Assembly (NCBI GenBank): GCA_009782875.1
Contig: WRIE01000005.1
Coordinates: 1-64,000, forward strand
Origin: Eubacteriaceae bacterium
GTDB lineage: Bacteria; Bacillota; Clostridia; Eubacteriales; Anaerofustaceae
DNA: 64,000 nt
Direction: 5' to 3'
How positions within the stretch are numbered: the first letter of the stretch is position 1; every line of letters starts with the position of its first letter. The notes beneath the pieces were generated by a model. It saw nothing but the letters and a program-made list of their open reading frames with translations, did no database searches and was not told the DNA's origin. Below, piece by piece: positions 35,502-43,904 of this stretch. The translations under genes and the position numbers were made by a program.

Positions 35502-36386
35502 TCAGCCATTATCTTTGATTTTTTTTGCGATCACGGCGCAGTACAGCGCAGACAACGCGCTAAAAGCAACAGTCGCATGCAGAGCCAAGTTGGTCGCATC
35601 CCCAGTTTTCGGGTTGTTTGACCTTTTGGTTGCGCAAAGCCCGAAGTATCCGGTGTCGCGGATTGCAAACCTTGCAGAGTTGCTTGCAACAGAGGCTGCA
35701 GCAAGCTTTTCTCCTTCGGCGCTTCCGCCTCCAGCCACAAGAACCACGTCTTTATACCCAGAGATGCCTTCGTATGGTACTGTCAAAGTCCCAGATCCCC
35801 TGAGTGTGTAGTTGACCAGCCCCAAACCATTGGGGATGCCCCTCCCGCCCCTTGGGTCTTCAGTTGCGACTACATATTGGCGCAAATTGATGCTGAATGC
35901 CTTGAGCAAGTTTTGGGATCCCGCAAAGCTCCTGGTCCTAGAATAGTAGGTTTGTGCTGATCCGCGGGCACTGGGCTCTTGGGAGGCGTTGGAGGTGTCC
36001 ACATATAATATAACATTCCAAGGAATGCCAGTGATTGTAAAACCGTTGTAAGTATGGTTGATATTAGCCGCCTGCTCTTTTGCGTCCTCAAAGGTGGCCA
36101 AGACGCTTTTGCTGACAAGGCTGTAGTTTTGCTTGGATATGGACTTGTAAGCCTCTTCAGCCAGCAGAAGGTTGAAAAAATCGTTGTTGCCGATGCTTCG
36201 CCCCAATTCGCCTACAGCATTATGGAATTCTTGGACATCGCTAGGCAATGCGCCTGCGGGCGCCTCTGTGTCCCTGTAGCCTCCGCCAATCCAAGTGTCG
36301 CGTCTTGGCTGGCGGCCTGAAGATGGGGATGCCAAGCCTAGGGCTATAAGAAAAGCTAGGAGTATGGTTAGAAGTTTTCTGTCCAT
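35502..36386 (-). CDS. Secreted protein with NPKTGD C-terminal anchor
   Basis: 294 aa, function unknown. Signal peptide at about 1-22 (KLLTILLAFLIALGLASPSS). A domain shared with the protein at 31541 follows: LLAEEAYKSISKQNYSLVSK, AANINHTYNGFTITGIPWNV, and ISGYKDVVLV. The end is NNPKTGD (N of NPKTGD at about 258), a hydrophobic helix and KKIK, a sorting signal of NPxTG type usually read by class B-like sortases. No sortase gene lies in the window. The start is an ATG at 36386 directly after an in-frame GTG, without a clear ribosome binding site. It is half the size of its paralogue, lacking the N-terminal Cys-containing region and Pro-rich linker. Confidence 0.75.
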   Translation of the reverse strand: MDRKLLTILLAFLIALGLASPSSGRQPRRDTWIGGGYRDTEAPAGALPSDVQEFHNAVGELGRSIGNNDFFNLLLAEEAYKSISKQNYSLVSKSVLATFEDAKEQAANINHTYNGFTITGIPWNVILYVDTSNASQEPSARGSAQTYYSRTRSFAGSQNLLKAFSINLRQYVVATEDPRGGRGIPNGLGLVNYTLRGSGTLTVPYEGISGYKDVVLVAGGGSAEGEKLAAASVASNSARFAIRDTGYFGLCATKRSNNPKTGDATNLALHATVAFSALSALYCAVIAKKIKDNG

Positions 36387-36888
36387 CACATCTTGGCGCG
36401 CCGATATCCCGCCTTAAAAACAGCGGCGTAAATGCGCTTCCTCCTTAATTGGGGCATATGGGGGGATGCTTGAAAGCTCCCGTATCCAAGCCGCCGCCCT
36501 TTAGCCACAAAATACACTTCGTTATTCTCGCTCCGTTTTTTAATATGCCCAAGCGTGATGCTCCAAAGAGCCTTGCGCCTGGTTTTTAGCGTAAACCCAG
36601 CATTTGGCCAATCCATAGCAGGGCAGAGAATGCGGGCTGGGCTTGTCTAATGCCAGCCACGTTATACTATTATTCACAATTCTAGGCAATATACATACTA
36701 AGTGGGATAAATCGATACACTTTTTCCCTTAATGGTATTTTATATCACATTTGTGATCGACAAAAGTCGAAATTGGATTTCAAGGTTAAGGGATGATGAT
36801 AATTCTACATAGTTTTCGATTAAAAACCAATGTTTGCCCAAAACCGCCAAGGTTCGATAGCATCAGATTTGGCTATGATCTGATTCAT
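36387..36888. other. Intergenic region, no supported gene
   Basis: A 76-codon minus-strand frame (36386-36616) abuts the surface-protein start but has no ribosome binding site or recognisable features. The remainder, from about 36660, is AT-rich and is likely untranslated or promoter sequence. Confidence 0.35.
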
Positions 36889-37563
36889 TTAAAAAAATGA
36901 TGTCCGGTCTTCAATAAAAGAATAGTAGCAGCCCCTGCCAATTATAATATGGTCGACCAGTTTGATGCCCAGCAGGTTACCCGATTCAATGAGCCTGGAA
37001 GTAGTTGCCTTGTCTTCTTCGCTGGGGGCAGGATGCCCGCTGGGGTGGTTGTGGGCAATGAAGATAGAGTGCGCCCCCCTTAGGACAGCTTTCCTGAAAA
37101 CTTCCCTTGGATGGGCGAAAGAAGCGTCAATCGACCCCAAAGACACATCATACACCAGTGTCGGCCTCTTTTTGGAATCCAGGCACGCAGCTTTGAAGGC
37201 TTCTTGCCTATAGCCGATGAATAAAGGGGAGAATAGCCTGAATGCGTCTTTTGGGCATGTGATGGCTAGGGGCAGCCCGCATGTTACAGCCCTTTGGCCC
37301 AGCGCCATGCCGGCAAGCAGGGATCTAGCCCCGCTCGAACGGATGCCCGCAGCTGTGGATATTTCTTTTGCCGAGCTTGATGCGATAGCTGCGACATTCC
37401 CGAACTTTTCCAGCAATGCCGCCCCCTTTTCCCCGCCCATAGTCTTCTCCCTGATTGCAAGCCCGAGAAGCGCCTTGTCCGTCAACGCGGCCAAGCTGTC
37501 ATTGTCGATAATGTCATCGTAGTTGTTATTGCCTGCCGCCAGCAGGCTGTAGTCCAAATTCAT
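36889..37563 (-). CDS. radC: RadC-family JAB domain protein
   Basis: 224 aa, near full RadC length. A helix-hairpin-helix-like N-terminal part (about 50-90, LEKFGNVAAIASSSAKEI) precedes a JAB1/MPN-like domain with the metal site HNHPSGHPAPSEED (about 170-183), preceded by SLGSIDASFAHPREVFRKAV, all family-typical. RadC was named for DNA repair, but its real activity is unsettled. The start overlaps the end of maf by 38 bp, and both genes are on the minus strand, so they are cotranscribed. The maf-radC pairing is common in Firmicutes. Confidence 0.92.
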   Translation of the reverse strand: MNLDYSLLAAGNNNYDDIIDNDSLAALTDKALLGLAIREKTMGGEKGAALLEKFGNVAAIASSSAKEISTAAGIRSSGARSLLAGMALGQRAVTCGLPLAITCPKDAFRLFSPLFIGYRQEAFKAACLDSKKRPTLVYDVSLGSIDASFAHPREVFRKAVLRGAHSIFIAHNHPSGHPAPSEEDKATTSRLIESGNLLGIKLVDHIIIGRGCYYSFIEDRTSFF

Positions 37564-38173
37564 CTTTTAGGCTCCTATAGATCTGGTTTGCGGGAAAGCC
37601 CATGACATTGTAGTAATCGCCGCAAATGCCCTTGATGTATCTGGCGGCTACCCCCTGTATGCCGTATGCCCCGGCCATGTCGTAAATCTCGTCCCTGGCT
37701 ACATAGCCGGCAATTTCGCCCCTGTCCATATTGTCGAACTCGACTATAGTTTCGGCGCAAAAAGACACTTCTTTGGAGGCATGGCCAACATCGCCCACAA
37801 CAGCGCTCGCCATATAGACACCGCTTAAAACTGTATGGGGCGAAGAGCAATATGCCTCAAGCATCATTTGCGCCTCCTGCGCATTGGCAGGTTTTCCAAA
37901 AACCTTGCCCCCCAAAGACACAACAGTGTCGATGCCCAGCACGACAACCGCGCCGCCATCCCTCAAGCCCGCCAAGCCGATCTTGGTTTCCAGCACATTC
38001 ATGGCTTTTGATTTTGCGATGTTGACTACGTTTGCGGAAGGGCTTGCCTCCCAGTCCCAAACTTCCTCGGCATCGCTGGCTACTAGCGCATAAGGCAAAC
38101 CAAGCAGATCCACCAGTTGCGCCCTCCGTGGCGATTTTGACGCCAAAATGATTGTCATGTTTTGACTTCCCAT
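37526..38173 (-). CDS. maf: Maf-family nucleoside triphosphate pyrophosphatase
   Basis: 215 aa. ILASKSPRRAQLVDLLGL (9-26) is the Maf substrate-binding motif. Family residues continue with GIDTVVSLGGKVFGKP and with YDMAGAYGIQGVAARYIKGICGDYYNVMGFP. Such enzymes hydrolyse non-canonical nucleotides (dTTP/UTP or modified forms) and affect septation. GGAGG occurs upstream of the ATG at 38173, with AAGG closer; an inner ATG at 38158 is possible. The last 12 codons overlap the radC start by 38 nt, an unusually long overlap. Confidence 0.93.
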   Translation of the reverse strand: MGSQNMTIILASKSPRRAQLVDLLGLPYALVASDAEEVWDWEASPSANVVNIAKSKAMNVLETKIGLAGLRDGGAVVVLGIDTVVSLGGKVFGKPANAQEAQMMLEAYCSSPHTVLSGVYMASAVVGDVGHASKEVSFCAETIVEFDNMDRGEIAGYVARDEIYDMAGAYGIQGVAARYIKGICGDYYNVMGFPANQIYRSLKDEFGLQPAGGRQ

Positions 38174-38452
38174 AAGCCTTATAGCCTCCAGCTTCTTTTT
38201 TCCCTTTAATTTTATCCTAAATAAGCCCCAAATTTTTACCCGACCTATTATTTAATTTGCAAATAGCCCCAAATCCTGCTTTCAAGAGGGAATATTGGAT
38301 TTAATTTCGAAAGGCAGCAAATATGGTCAATAGCCCTTTTTTTAATAATGGAAACCAAAAAACGCTTAAATATACCAAAACAATCACAAACACAACCTTG
38401 GCAAATAGAATAGTAGAAAACAACCCATGAAAATTAGCTTGGCAGTTAACCC

Positions 38453-38480
38453 TTGACTTGGCATATTTAAGGGATATAAT
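38453..38480 (+). promoter_or_regulatory. Sigma-A promoter of topA
   Basis: TTGACT (38453-38458) and TATAAT (38475-38480) with 16-bp spacing, about 60 bp before the start codon. Confidence 0.8.
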
Positions 38481-38540
38481 TCTTCATGGGAAAAGCATTA
38501 TTGCATGCTATGTATACCGCACAAGATTTCTGGAGGCAAA

Positions 38541-40604
38541 ATGCCAGTAACTTTAGTAATAGTCGAATCGCCAGCGAAAGCCAAAACGATTGAAAAGTAC
38601 CTGCCCTCTGGCTGCAAAGTGGCAGCGACAATGGGCCATGTGATAGACCTTCCGGCTAGCAAGCTGGGCATAGACATAGAGGAAGGCTACAAACCTGATT
38701 ATAAGCCGATCAAAGGCAAAGCCACTGTGCTCAAGGCATTGAAGTCCGAAAGCAAAAAAGCAGATGAGGTTATCCTTGCTACAGACCCCGACCGGGAGGG
38801 GGAGGCCATATCCTACCATTTGGCAAATTACCTCGGGCTGAGCCTTGAGGACCATAACCGGATCGAGTTCCACGAAATTACCCCCGCTGCAATCAGCGAA
38901 GCCATGAACGCAAAGCGGAAAGTCAACCAAAACTTGGTTGACGCCCAACAAGCAAGGCGCATCCTTGATAGGCTGGTAGGCTACCAAATAAGCCCGGTCC
39001 TGTGGAGGAAAGTCATGCGCGGCTTAAGCGCAGGCCGTGTCCAATCTGTCGCTATCCGGATGATAGTTGACAGGGAGAATGAAATTAGGGCATTTATCCC
39101 CGAAGAGTATTGGAACCTTTCCAGCATTCTCAAATCGCAGTCTTCCCCAACCCCCTTTGAGGCAAGGCTCACGAAAATCTCGGGAAAAAAAGCGGAGATA
39201 AAAAATAAAGAGGAAGCCGCAGAAATAGTTGCCGCGCTAAACACGCAGCAATACACTGTGGGCAATGTCAGGATATCCACCAGGCGCCGCAAGCCTGCAG
39301 CCCCATTTATTACGAGCACTTTGCAACAGGACGCTTACCAAAAGCTCCATTTCACCACCAGGCGCACTATGGCCCTCGCCCAACAGCTATATGAGGGCAT
39401 AGACGTGCCGGGCCAAGGCACAATAGGGCTCATAACATACATGAGGACAGATTCGACCAGGGTGGCAGAGGTAGCCCAAGAGGTAGCCAAAGCGATCATA
39501 ACCCGGGATTTCGGGAAGGAATACGTTGGCAAAGGGGTCGAGGGCAAAAAGCGCCAAGCTTCCCAAGATGCCCACGAAGCCATCCGCCCAACAGACTTGG
39601 AGCTGTCCCCTGAAAAACTCGAGAAGGTGCTCTCAAAAGACCTGCTAAAGGTCTATACGCTTATTTACAAACGTTTTATGGCATCCCGGATGTCAGATGC
39701 TGTTTACGACACCATTGGCGCAGACATCTCTTGCGGCAAGCTGACCTTGCGGGCATCAGGCTCAAAGCTGAAATTTGCCGGGTTTTTGAAGATGTATGAC
39801 GCTGACGAGACTGCAGAGGCAGACTCGGAGCTTCCTTTGCTGGAAAAGGGCGAATCCCTTGAATTAGTAAAAGTCAACGCCGAGCAAAAATTCACACAGC
39901 CGCCGCCGCGCTACACTGAGGGCAGCTTGGTCAAAGCTCTCGAAGAAGGGGCGATCGGCAGGCCGAGCACATACTCTCCAATCATATCAACCATCATGAA
40001 CCGCAACTACGTCATCCAGGAGGACAAAAAGTTCATGCCCACAGACTTGGGGGAGGCAGTGGTCAAGTTAATGGTGGAAAACTTCGAGTCGATTGTCGAC
40101 TTGGGCTTCACTTCCATTATGGAGCGCCAGCTGGACAAGATAGCTGACGGGGAAGAGAACTGGGTTGAAGTCGTTGACGGCTTCTACCACGGCCTAAAGG
40201 AAGACCTTGACAAGGCTGACGCTATCGAGCGGGTCAAGCTCCCTGTAAGGGAAACCGGCGAGATTTGCGAGAAGTGCGGCAAGAACATGGTTATCAAGTA
40301 TGGCAGGTTCGGCCAGTTCCTGGCATGCCCAGGTTTTCCTGAGTGCACCAACGCTAAAGCTCTCACAGTAAAAATTGATGCCAAATGCCCTCTTTGCGGA
40401 GGGGATGTGGTGCAGCGCAAGTCAAAAAAGGGAAGGTCTTTTTTCGGATGCAAGAACTATCCTGACTGCAATTTTGTCTCTTGGCAACAACCTACAAACA
40501 ACAAGTGCCCCAAATGCGGCCAAATCCTGTATGTCAAAGGCAAAGACAAGGGGCTATACTGCCAAAACAAAGAGTGCGGCTACACTGAGGAAGAAGCTTC
40601 CTAA
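38541..40604 (+). CDS. topA: DNA topoisomerase I
   Basis: 687 aa, type IA topoisomerase that relaxes negative supercoils. The N-terminal Toprim domain reads LVIVESPAKAKTIEKYL and later ATDPDREGEAISYHL with the acidic metal ligands. The active-site Tyr is in GLITYMRTDSTRVAE. LSAGRVQSVA and EGSLVKALEEGAIGRPSTYSPII are also family hallmarks. Three C-terminal zinc fingers of the C4 type follow: CEKCG...CPGFPEC, CPLCG...CKNYPDC and CPKCG...CQNKEC. GGAGG lies 4 nt before the ATG at 38541; a frame opening at 38505 has no site. It is a monocistronic transcript with its own promoter and terminator. Confidence 0.97.
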   Translation: MPVTLVIVESPAKAKTIEKYLPSGCKVAATMGHVIDLPASKLGIDIEEGYKPDYKPIKGKATVLKALKSESKKADEVILATDPDREGEAISYHLANYLGLSLEDHNRIEFHEITPAAISEAMNAKRKVNQNLVDAQQARRILDRLVGYQISPVLWRKVMRGLSAGRVQSVAIRMIVDRENEIRAFIPEEYWNLSSILKSQSSPTPFEARLTKISGKKAEIKNKEEAAEIVAALNTQQYTVGNVRISTRRRKPAAPFITSTLQQDAYQKLHFTTRRTMALAQQLYEGIDVPGQGTIGLITYMRTDSTRVAEVAQEVAKAIITRDFGKEYVGKGVEGKKRQASQDAHEAIRPTDLELSPEKLEKVLSKDLLKVYTLIYKRFMASRMSDAVYDTIGADISCGKLTLRASGSKLKFAGFLKMYDADETAEADSELPLLEKGESLELVKVNAEQKFTQPPPRYTEGSLVKALEEGAIGRPSTYSPIISTIMNRNYVIQEDKKFMPTDLGEAVVKLMVENFESIVDLGFTSIMERQLDKIADGEENWVEVVDGFYHGLKEDLDKADAIERVKLPVRETGEICEKCGKNMVIKYGRFGQFLACPGFPECTNAKALTVKIDAKCPLCGGDVVQRKSKKGRSFFGCKNYPDCNFVSWQQPTNNKCPKCGQILYVKGKDKGLYCQNKECGYTEEEAS

Positions 40605-40621
40605 GCCAAGCTTTGGAATAA

Positions 40622-40653
40622 AAAAAACGGGCATGCGGCGCCATGCCCGTTTT
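40622..40653. terminator. Bidirectional terminator between topA and the carboxypeptidase gene
   Basis: AAAAACGGGCATG (40622-40634) pairs exactly with CATGCCCGTTTTT (40641-40653). Confidence 0.92.
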
Positions 40654-40670
40654 TGAATCCAAACAGTAGC

Positions 40671-41735
40671 TTAAAAAGCTTCCCTTGGTATTGATAAAAA
40701 CTCCTCCAAGCTTCTCCAGCCTTCATTGACATATTGGAAAGCCAACTCTTCGCCTATATACCTGAAATGCCATGGCTCATACATATATTCGGTCAAGGCA
40801 ATGTTTTCCCTAGTGTACCTGAGTATATAGCCATACCTGTGGCTATTGGCTAAAAGCCATTTAAATGCCTGGGTCTGCTCAAACTCCACTGTGAGATGGC
40901 CCTCGACGATTTCATTGCATGTCAAATCAGCTGCGTATCCAAGCTGGTGCTCGCTATGGCCTGGGGGTGCGCTTGCGTTTTGGTTTGCCCCGGAACTAGC
41001 TACCGCCCTGTCGTACAGAGAGCTTTGCAGCGAGAATGACCTGAACCCCGATGACAGGTACATTTTCACGCCCTCATCTTTAGCGTCAGCGATCATCTGC
41101 ATCAAAGCTTCTCCTGCCCGGGCTTCAATCTCCTTGCCGTTCACATTGGTGGTCATCGCCGGCCTTGCATTGATATCTAGCTTGGACGTGTATTTGTTGA
41201 CAAGAGCCGAAGGGCCCAGGCTGGTGTAGTCTTGCCTCTTGATTGTGTAAGTAAAAGCCTTGCGGATTCCATAATAGCCTACCAAGACTTCGATTGTGCC
41301 CGGCAAGCCGCCGCTTGCAGGTATTACCACGCTTCCCGGCTGCAGATTGGGCAAATAGAAGCTGGGTTCGATAGTGACCTCGCTTGTTCTAAATGGCTCG
41401 ACAGGCTCCCCGCGGGAGCCTGTGCCGTATATGACAGCGACAAAAGACAACACGCTGCCTTCAAGGGCGCTGTCTGTGTTGTTGAGGGCAATTATTTCTA
41501 TATGCTCTATATTTGCTATCAAAGCCGAATTTGACATCAAGTGCTCCTGTGCTGAGGAATAGTCTGCCCCGATGTTCGCCGCAGCGTTGTTCCCTAGATC
41601 CCCTTCCAGTGTCTGGTGGATCCAGACGCCAGCCATGATTGCCATAAATAAAAGGCTTAAAATAACAATGTAACTGGCATTGTTTCTCTTTTTCCTTCTT
41701 TTAGCGCTTGGCTTGCTTAATTTCTTTTTTTTCAT
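40671..41735 (-). CDS. D-alanyl-D-alanine carboxypeptidase, VanY/M15 family
   Basis: 354 aa. A very basic N-terminus and one membrane helix (about 21-42) anchor it. An Ig-like or spacer region follows (about 70-200). The C-terminal M15B peptidase domain shows YLSSGFRSFSLQSSLYD, then the zinc motif GHSEHQLGYAADL (HxxxxxxD) and EPWHFRYIGEE with the third zinc His. It would trim the terminal D-Ala of peptidoglycan stem peptides. The ATG at 41735 is followed by a Lys-rich start; the site upstream is weak (AGG). No van resistance genes accompany it, so a housekeeping wall role is likely. Confidence 0.9.
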   Translation of the reverse strand: MKKKKLSKPSAKRRKKRNNASYIVILSLLFMAIMAGVWIHQTLEGDLGNNAAANIGADYSSAQEHLMSNSALIANIEHIEIIALNNTDSALEGSVLSFVAVIYGTGSRGEPVEPFRTSEVTIEPSFYLPNLQPGSVVIPASGGLPGTIEVLVGYYGIRKAFTYTIKRQDYTSLGPSALVNKYTSKLDINARPAMTTNVNGKEIEARAGEALMQMIADAKDEGVKMYLSSGFRSFSLQSSLYDRAVASSGANQNASAPPGHSEHQLGYAADLTCNEIVEGHLTVEFEQTQAFKWLLANSHRYGYILRYTRENIALTEYMYEPWHFRYIGEELAFQYVNEGWRSLEEFLSIPREAF

Positions 41736-41975
41736 ATATAGCCTATAGCCTTTCAAATGGTGATACGATCCAATTGTAGCATTTAAAAAAGCAGAAATAG
41801 CTTTGTTAAATGTTTTAAAATCGTATTTTAACAAAACATGCCGAGAATTCCCCGCCTCAAATCCCCCAGCGGGATCAGGTGGCGGAACCGGCAATACTTT
41901 CGGTTTGCGTACCTGGCCTTTTTGCAATAGTTGATAACATAGAACCAGTCGAAAGAATAGAGGAGTTGTTCTATT

Positions 41976-42431
41976 GTGGAATTAGACAATAATGCCCACC
42001 CAGTCTTCTTTTTGCATTCTCATTTTGTCCTGGCTGTAAAATATAGGCGTGAAGTCTCTGATGAAGCGGTTTCCAATCGGGCAAGGCAGATATTTTCTTA
42101 TATCGCCCCAAATTACAATATAACACTCATGGAATGGAACCATGGCCCAGGCCATGTCCATATCCAGTTCAAGGCGCATCCCAAGACAGCAATCAGCAAG
42201 TTCATCAATGCCTGTAAGAGCGCAATCACCAGGCATATCAAAAAAGATTTTCCCGATATAAGGAGCCGTTTATGGAAAGAATCCTTTTGGAGCCAGAGCT
42301 TCTGCCTGGTCACTGCCGGAGGGGCGCCAATGTCGGTCATGGAAGATTACATAGAAAGCCAAGGGGAGAAGCCGCGAACAAAGCATACAAATTCCGGATA
42401 TGTCCCGATGCAGGGCAGTCCTTGCTGCTAG
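41976..42431 (+). CDS. tnpA: IS200/IS605 TnpA, Y1 HUH transposase
   Basis: 151 aa. It has the compact Y1-transposase pattern: FLHSHFVLAVKYRREV at the start, the HUH metal site in GPGHVHIQFKAHPKTAISKF, LWKESFWSQSF, and the nucleophile Tyr in VMEDYIESQGE. The last 24 residues run into the tnpB start in another frame and are probably an extension past the normal end. Start is GTG at 41976 with AGGAG upstream. The key residues are all intact, so TnpA alone might still be active, although its partner and possibly an element end are damaged. Confidence 0.85.
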   Translation: MELDNNAHPVFFLHSHFVLAVKYRREVSDEAVSNRARQIFSYIAPNYNITLMEWNHGPGHVHIQFKAHPKTAISKFINACKSAITRHIKKDFPDIRSRLWKESFWSQSFCLVTAGGAPMSVMEDYIESQGEKPRTKHTNSGYVPMQGSPCC

Positions 42432-42749
42432 CAAAGACCTTCAGCCGCGCCCGGTTCTTATACAACAAGATGTTTTGCTGGAAGACCAGCCCCTGCCATG
42501 AGATTGGAAAAGCCCTCGTCGCCGCTCCTGCAAAGTGCAAGCCGGAATTCGAATGGCTCAAAGAGGTTGCAGCCTCGCCCTTGCCAACGCCCAACTGAGC
42601 CTCGATGCCGCCTGCCGGAACTTCTTTTAGCAGCCAGAAAACCAGGTGCCCAAGTTCAAGTGCAAAAAAGCCTGGCTGGAAATCCTGCACAGCCAATTGT
42701 GCCAACAACATCCGGTTCGAGGGCGGCTTCCTTGTGTTGCCAAAGTTTA

Positions 42750-43611
42750 GAGGATGTTTAGTATCTCCTCAAAAGAACTGAAATGAATGACAAAACAAAC
42801 ATTTGGCAAAATGTGCTCAAGCGCCTTTCGCAAACCTTCCACAGCCTCCAGCAATTGTCGGCCCATCCGAATGATCTTTCAACAATCCATCTTTTGGGAA
42901 GGACTATGAACATACGGGCCTCGTTGCGTCTGGCAATCTCGACTTTCGCGTCAACCAGCCCTTTTATCGCTTTTGCAAAGCTCTCTCCACTATAAGCGCT
43001 GCCGGCAAAAACAGTCTCGACGCTCTCGTATTTGCCGGAATTAATTGCAGCCAGCTCTATTGCCCCATCCCTGTCCGTAAAATCTGCTGTCGAGGCATGT
43101 ATGCCATGGGGCAGCCCTAAAATGTCAACCGCCAAGCGCACTTTCGCCCCTGATATTTTTTTTCCCCGCATCATAGCCTTTCTCGCTTGCTGTGAATGCT
43201 TTTTTAATGCTTTTTGAGTCGATGGCCAGCATCGACGGGCCAGGGCTTCTCCCGTTTATGATCCGCTCTGGCATAGCTAGCTCTTCTAGAACTTCCTCAA
43301 AAGTGCTGCGCTCATCATGTCCTGTGTAGTTTTTTTTGCCCCATTTTCGATAATGGCAGTAAACAACCTCCCATTTTGGAAAGTCGTGGGGCAATGCCCT
43401 CCATCTGCACCCTTCGCGCAAAACATATAGTATTGCGCAAAAAATATGTGTATGGCCGTGTTGCTTTGGCGGCTGACTCTAAAAAGGGCTGATAATCCCG
43501 AATTGGCCTTTAGTTATATCGCTTGGATATTTATTTCTCATATAATGGTAAACAGCCTTTTAAGCGTTATTCTACCATTTATCGACATTTATGGACATAT
43601 TAAACAGCCTC
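42750..43611 (-). mobile_element. IS5-family insertion sequence with TTA target duplications
   Basis: 862 bp. Terminal inverted repeats of about 20 bp with 3 mismatches start GAGGaTGTTTAgTATcTCC (left) and, on the opposite strand, GAGGcTGTTTAaTATgTCC (right). TTA occurs immediately outside both ends (42747-42749 and 43612-43614). Removing the element and one TTA restores the tnpB reading frame. Confidence 0.88.
42758..43480 (-). pseudogene. IS5-family DDE transposase, frameshifted and missing one catalytic Asp
   Basis: Two overlapping frames form one protein. The upstream part (43480 to 43125) gives IFCAILYVLREGCRWRALP and MLAIDSKSIKKAF with the first catalytic Asp, then KGYDAGKK. A run of eight A on the coding strand (43156-43163) separates it from the second part (43174 to 42758): KISGAKVRLAVDILGLPHGI to WIVERSFGWADNCWRL with the catalytic Glu. 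Reading across needs a +1 shift or loss of one A; IS427-type IS5 elements are known to use frameshifting, so this may be programmed. The second Asp position (usual FADxAYxG) is Gly: VFAGSAYSG, codon GGC where GAC is expected. The copy is therefore probably dead. Confidence 0.8.
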
Positions 43612-43904
43612 TTAGGAAAATCAAAATCAAGCAAAATCGTCCCATACCGCCAAGCTATAGGCTGAAATCCTTCACGATAATCCAATCCGCATCCGGCAAG
43701 CATTATGTGCCTGTCCTGTTTGAACACGAGGCGCAGATCCGCCAAATTGAGCCGGGTGGTGCCCTAGGGGCCACAGTGGATTGCCGATGCCGCCTTTTCC
43801 ATAAGCCGCTATTTCAAAAACAGGGTCTAAGTTGTCTGTTATATTCAAATAATATATACTCAAGCTCTCGCTGTGTTTTCGGCTTTAGTTGGTGTTCCCC
43901 TGCC

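Larger units (their letters stand above)
41976..43850 (+). mobile_element. IS200/IS605-family element, interrupted and decayed
   Basis: Contains tnpA (41976-42431) followed by a broken tnpB (42377 to about 43850) that is split by an IS5-family insertion at 42750-43611. The outer ends were not defined; the right side fades out just before the CobN-like stop at 43905. The RuvC-like C-terminal half of TnpB is missing. Confidence 0.82.
42377..43850 (+). pseudogene. tnpB: TnpB (IS605 OrfB) relic, split by an IS5-family insertion
   Basis: The N-terminal part reads NKAYKFRICPDAGQSLLLAK (from 42377) to FEWLKEVAASPLP; it shifts frame near 42590 to QLSLDAACRNFF, stop, then PKFKCKKAW; and shifts again to NNIRFEGGFLVLPKF, reaching the insertion at 42750. 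On the far side RKIKIKQNRPIPPSYRLKSF and SGKHYVPVLFEHEAQI (43612-43740) continue the protein. Joining across the insertion keeps the frame (LPKF-RKIKIK). Beyond about 43760 the RuvC-like catalytic part and zinc finger are absent or unreadable. At least two frameshifts and a stop exist besides the insertion, so it is inactive. Confidence 0.82.

Noticed and set aside
36386-36616. 76-codon minus-strand ORF touching the NPKTGD protein start
   Set aside because: Very basic composition, no Shine-Dalgarno site and no recognisable motif; the ATG/TGA contact with the next gene can be chance.
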